Assembly (NCBI GenBank): GCA_009602735.1
Contig: WELA01010214.1
Coordinates: 393,323 to 423,427 of the forward strand
Length of the DNA: 30,105 nt
Source: Mesotaenium endlicherianum
Lineage: Eukaryota > Streptophyta > Zygnematophyceae > Zygnematales > Mesotaeniaceae
Direction: 5' to 3'
Below are positions 26,601-30,105 of this stretch, in pieces. Each line of letters begins with the position of its first letter. Within the stretch, counting starts at the first letter, position 1. The notes under the pieces are model-generated. The model was given only the letters and a program-made list of their open reading frames with translations, was not told the origin of the DNA and made no database searches. Made by a program: the position numbers and the translations under genes.

Positions 26601-27379
26601 GGGCCACTAGAGAGGGACGGCACAAGAATCAATGCCAAGGCGAGAAGTCAGCCGGGCGCAAAAGCTCAGTGCGGAAGGTTTGAGCAAGCGGGGCCACGGC
26701 TGCTATGGTGTCCCTCCACTTCTGAGCCTGGCGCGCGCCCTGGCCGTGCACCACGCACGCACGCGCCCACGCACACAAAGCAGAGCGAAGAAATATGCGT
26801 CAGAGGCCTCCGCATGACTCCCACACGCTCAGCCACCTGTCGTCCTCCTGCCCTCTCGCCCTCCCTCAAATGCGTAAGATGTAATATTTCTATGCCCCGC
26901 ATACATATTGTGCTCCCACAAATGATGCGCCACTGAGTGCCAGCTCCTCTCCTGCAGCAGCCAGAGACTGAAAGGCATCTGCCTTGCAACTCTGCAATCG
27001 GCAGTTTTGAAGTGCACGTCGCCGTCACTTTAGCATGAGGTCATGGGCAGGAGTGCAGAGACTGGGAGAGCGCAAGCGGGCTTTGTAGAGGGCCTGGAGA
27101 TTCATGTGGCCCACATGTGTGTATGCGCCCTCTGCAAAAAATACACGCATTCTAAAAACCAGTGGGCCAGCATTGCGTATCCACTCCATATGTTTTGGAG
27201 TACGGGATGAAGTTACAAGGAGTGTCCGCATGGAATCACACGAGGAGTGCCGACAAGGTAATCTCAGCGCTTACATAAATGTGATGGACCCCAACGAGTG
27301 CGGTCTTCCGATGTGATTCAAGCAGCAAGGCTATATATGAATAACTGACATACATTCACATATGCTTAAGAATGTACTC

Positions 27380-27454
27380 TGTGTGTGTGTGTGGGTGTGT
27401 GTTCGCGTGTGCCTGTGCGTGAGCTGGCGCGCGCGCGCGTGTGCGCATGTGCAT
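27380..27454. repeat. Alternating GT/GC tract (potential Z-DNA)
   Basis: A near-continuous alternation of purine and pyrimidine: (GT)n, then GTGCGTGAGC, then (GC)n, then GTGTGCGCATGTGCAT. Such sequences favour left-handed DNA under negative supercoiling. It is present only in arm B. Confidence 0.75.
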
Positions 27455-27745
27455 ATCAATGTCAAGCAAGGATAGTAAAAGCTGGCGAGAAAAGACCTGG
27501 CGAGCTCTCAGACACGCCACAGTGCTGCTGTGTCGCCATATCTCGATGAATACGTTCAAGCGCCTGCACATACGAGACATTGTGTCACTGTCACCAGACA
27601 CTACCAACTTCTTCCACCTCACACTCCTGGCTTTTGGCGTCCATCTGGCACACAGGGGCTGCAGGGGGCTGCAACATGACGTTGTCAGTGCACCATCTAC
27701 GGCTCACCAGATGCAGACAGGTCAGTTGACATGCTTGCAGAATAG

Positions 27746-27958
27746 ACCTTTGACCTGGCTGACCTTTTGACCTCAGAGGCTGACCTGGAGTCAGCTCTCC
27801 AACTGCTGACAGGGCAGCCATGGTGCTCGCTATGTGAAGGACAATATGAATTTGTGTGTAAGATTGCAGACACTGCCAGGATCTGCTTGCTCTGCCATGA
27901 CTTCAGGCTTCAAGGAATCTTTTTTGGGTCCACATTAGGGGTAGGTTTTGAGGTTTAA
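27746..27958 (+). pseudogene. Cysteine-rich CxxC...CxxC fragment in arm B
   Basis: An open plus-strand stretch of about 70 codons bounded by TAG upstream and TAA downstream, without an ATG. It reads DLADLLTSEADLESALQLL, then WCSLCEG and KIADTARICLLCHD. Two CxxC pairs 20 residues apart, with another Cys between, suggest a zinc-binding module. The homologous place in arm A is broken by stops and has lost the first pair. I do not recognise the family. It is probably a relic exon of a gene that was carried in the duplicated segment, and may be part of an unseen spliced gene. Confidence 0.4.
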
Positions 27959-28316
27959 TGTATGAACGAGCCCACAGACGAGGAGGACAAGGGCTAGCTA
28001 AGTCCTGTAAAGGACACAGTTCTAGCATTGGTTCTTGAGTTGGAAGCCGGGACAGGTGCAATGCAGCTGCGCCAGCTAACGGCCAAGGACTTCGAAGCAA
28101 GGGTCAGCCGCCAGGCGCATGAGCAGCAGTCGAGAACATGCTTGGGCTTCTCAGTCTCAGTCCGAGCCATCTGTACAGGTTGGGCAACCTAGAAGGGCAA
28201 CCGTGCGTTAAAAACGCGAGAAGCATGCGGCCAAAACTGCCGCCCGCCGATCTGCCTGAGCCTTGCCAGCAACTTCATGCTGAGGGTGAGCGAACACGCT
28301 CAGGAAATTATTGGAT

Positions 28317-28346
28317 GGGAGGGGGGGGAGGGGGGGAGGGGGGGAG
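28317..28346 (+). repeat. G-run array (potential G-quadruplex)
   Basis: Four closely spaced G-runs separated by single A residues (GGGA followed by repeated G6-8 A units), an ideal intramolecular quadruplex pattern on the plus strand. Arm A has only a weakly G-rich equivalent (about 23240-23258). Confidence 0.7.
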
Positions 28347-28420
28347 TGCTGACCCGACTTCCGAGTAGCCCAGGAACATGCACTGCCCACACCCGTCTGC
28401 TTCCACTCGCGACGGCAGCC

Positions 28421-29248
28421 TGCACGGACGTCTCCAGATTCCATACCCGCATGCGCAGCTGTCAGGGGCCACTTGAGTACAGCAGTAGAAACCTGATGGA
28501 TGCCATCTCGCCTGTCGATCGGGACGGCCTGATACTTCCAATGTTGGCTGTCAATAGTAAGGATCCGATAAATGCACGGTCAGCTGTTTCACTGCAGTAA
28601 GGCCCGACATATCAGCCTCATCCTTTTAGCTACAGGAGACCTGGTAGGTACTGACTCTGCTGTGTGCTCCGCATGAATTGGTGGAAGGCTTGGCCTAAAG
28701 TCCAAACCTAACTCAATCCCTAAGCGGGTTACATGCACTTCAACTATAGATAAGTTTCACCTCTGGTGTAAGGACAACGACTGCTGCGACATTAACCACC
28801 AGAGTGAACTATTTTTTTCTAAATGGAAGGTGATTGGCTTGTCGCAAAGAAGGTAAAAGTGGAAAAGGGAGAAAAAGATCGACAGACTTGGGTTCGTTAT
28901 ACGTAGATAAGGCAAAGTGACTGAGAGGCAGAGACGAGGATTTTCTGCGAGATGGGCTGAGAGGACTCTTAACTGCCACTTGGAAGTTGGCCCATTGCCA
29001 ATCAATTCGTTGGGACATATTTTGAATAGATGCATTCCAATAGATAGCCCCGGACGTCGCCTTGGCCTTCTCTCTCTCATCCGGATTGCTCTGTGGGCTT
29101 GCATTGCTCATGAAGAAACTTTCAACTGCACCAAGCAGGGCCTTTGTTTGCTCCTCGTGAGCTCCAAAAAGCAGTTACCAGACAACGCGGCTGATTCACA
29201 GCTTCAGCAAGAGGGCAAGTTGCTGAAGCGGAGAGGCTGGACACACAC
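28421..29248. other. No supported gene
   Basis: Mixed-composition sequence. Downstream exons of the NIPSNAP-like gene on the minus strand would be expected here, but none could be recognised. The plus-strand frame from 28917 is discussed among the rejected items. Confidence 0.4.
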
Positions 29249-29421
29249 CCTTCGCGGAAATGCCTCCGAAGATCTGCCACAGCGTGATAGCCAGCTTCCA
29301 GCTCGTACGTGCGCAGCTCGTACACAGGAGCCGCCAGCCTGTCGACCGTTGCCACGTCAGCAGCAGACGGCGCATTGCACGCGGCCATGCAGTCGGTCGC
29401 CTCGAGAAGAACCATCGACTC
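29249..29421 (-). CDS. Exon of a NIPSNAP-family-like protein (partial)
   Basis: On the minus strand the acceptor ccatcgttccag is followed by 57 codons plus two bases, then a donor GG|GTGTGT. The peptide includes LEATDCMAACNAP and then PVYELRTYELEAGYHAV and LRRHFREG. The (V/F)YELRTY.L..G pattern opens the ferredoxin-like NIPSNAP domain, a small alpha/beta fold found in mitochondrial and vesicle-associated proteins. Here it would begin the second of the two domains usual in the eukaryotic family. Upstream exons may lie beyond the right edge. Exons to complete the domain should lie below 29249, but I could not find them, so this may be a fragment. Confidence 0.6.
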
Positions 29422-29940
29422 CTGGAACGATGGATGACAAAGAAACGAACTTGCATTGCTGCATGTAAGATGAAGCGATGGACAATGCCAGCCTGCCAGC
29501 CACTATAGGAAGAGAGAGACGGCGGGCCTGTTCCGGGTCACCGGAGTACCAGAACGTGTGCTCTGTGCACTTGTGCACGAGGGTGTACACGAGCACAACC
29601 CTAGAGAAACATGACCTGCCACGTGTTTCTGTGGGAAGGAAGCAGAGGGCACAACTCGAGGACTTGCAGCTTTTGCACATCAAGGAAAATAGATGCCCCC
29701 GCTCTTAGAGAAGTTGAGCTGTCTACGTCGCTTGGTCATGGTCTCCCGCTCTTTCTGGGGATATGAAAGTACAAGATACAAAGTTGCAAACTTCACGAGC
29801 CCCTGTTTCCGCCCATCCCATCCTTCCGCTGCACCTTCAATGACCATGCGTCGACCAAAAATTTCAGAAGATTAAGACAACACATGGCACGACTGTGCTC
29901 TCTCTCGAGAGTCAATACCTCTACAAGCAAGAGCTCCAGC
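29422..29940. other. No supported gene; possible 5' part of the NIPSNAP-like locus
   Basis: No exon with biased codon use or family motifs was found on either strand. Short frames only. Confidence 0.35.
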
Positions 29941-30105
29941 TCTCCCTCCCTCTCCCCCCCTCCCCTTCCCCCTCGCTCCCTCTCCCTCCCCCTTCCTCTT
30001 GCTCTTCTTCTTATTGCTCCCCCTCTCCCTCCCTCCCTGTCGCTCGCTCTCTCCCTCCCCCCTTCCCCTCTCCCTCACCCCCTCCCTCTCCCCCTCCCAC
30101 CGTCC
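29941..30105. repeat. Long polypyrimidine (CT-rich) tract at the right edge
   Basis: About 165 nt almost entirely C and T on the plus strand (CCCTC, CCCTT, CTCTC units), with only a few G and A. It has triplex- or i-motif-forming potential and continues to the window edge. The antisense Arg/Gly/Glu frame over it is simple sequence, not a gene. Confidence 0.85.

Larger units (their letters stand above)
26610..28420. repeat. Segmental duplication, arm B (downstream part)
   Basis: Counterpart of 20930-23330, in direct orientation, offset 5.1-5.7 kb. The offset shrinks rightwards because arm A holds extra sequence (about 300 bp around the reductase exon). Arm B additionally contains the GT/GC alternating tract at 27380 and G-runs at 28317 that arm A lacks. 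Confidence 0.7.

Noticed and set aside
28917..29468. 183-codon plus-strand open frame
   Set aside because: It runs antisense across the NIPSNAP-like exon, which has a recognisable motif and splice sites. The plus-strand peptide has no domain and a random-looking composition.
29872..30078. Minus-strand Arg/Gly/Glu-rich frame
   Set aside because: A pure product of the polypyrimidine simple repeat.

Overview
This looks like nuclear DNA of a eukaryote, probably from the green-plant lineage (a streptophyte alga or early-diverging plant is my best guess). The reasons are GT-AG introns with conserved coding frames, a two-exon POLD4 gene whose C-terminus ends in the plant-like LWEGRV, and an orphan exon of a plant-type RmlD-like reductase. 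Base composition changes sharply: the exon block at about 6.7-11.2 kb is very GC-rich, while the rest is AT-leaning and gene-poor. I see no prokaryotic operons, rRNA, CRISPR array or recognisable tRNA.

Layout. (1) About 0-2.3 kb holds a G-run, a long proline-coding triplet repeat and at most one candidate exon. (2) About 2.34-11.86 kb, plus strand: one large multi-exon gene I could chain through about ten exons with compatible phases (about 1,625 codons). It encodes an unrecognised, largely disordered, basic and S/T-P-rich protein with a coiled-coil middle and several nuclear-localisation-like basic clusters. (3) 13.38-14.64 kb, minus strand: POLD4, the small subunit of DNA polymerase delta, convergent with gene 1. 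(4) 15.9-25.3 kb, plus strand: three paralogous intronless ORFs (15892, 18895, 24660) sharing a domain with the motif LDNRRLWV(F/Y)K. I read this as a ParB/sulfiredoxin-like fold. Copy 2 has a 1-nt frameshift, copy 3 has gained a hydrophobic C-terminal tail, and copy 1 is the most diverged.

(5) Copies 2 and 3 head two arms of a degenerate segmental tandem duplication (about 18.9-23.4 kb and 24.7-28.4 kb, offset 5.1-5.8 kb). Homology continues through non-coding and decayed coding sequence downstream of each. Arm A alone contains an exon of an RmlD-like SDR reductase on the minus strand. Arm B alone keeps an open four-cysteine CxxC...CxxC fragment. (6) 29.25-29.42 kb, minus strand: one exon of a NIPSNAP-like protein. 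The window ends in a 165-nt polypyrimidine tract.

The most interesting content is the ParB/Srx-like trio: a small gene family expanding by segmental duplication, with one member frameshifted, one carrying an internal repeat, one with a membrane-like tail, and Pumilio-type TGTACATA motifs in the 3' flanks of the two younger copies. The other genes have no evident functional link with it. All exon boundaries were read by eye from splice consensus and frame, with no transcript evidence.
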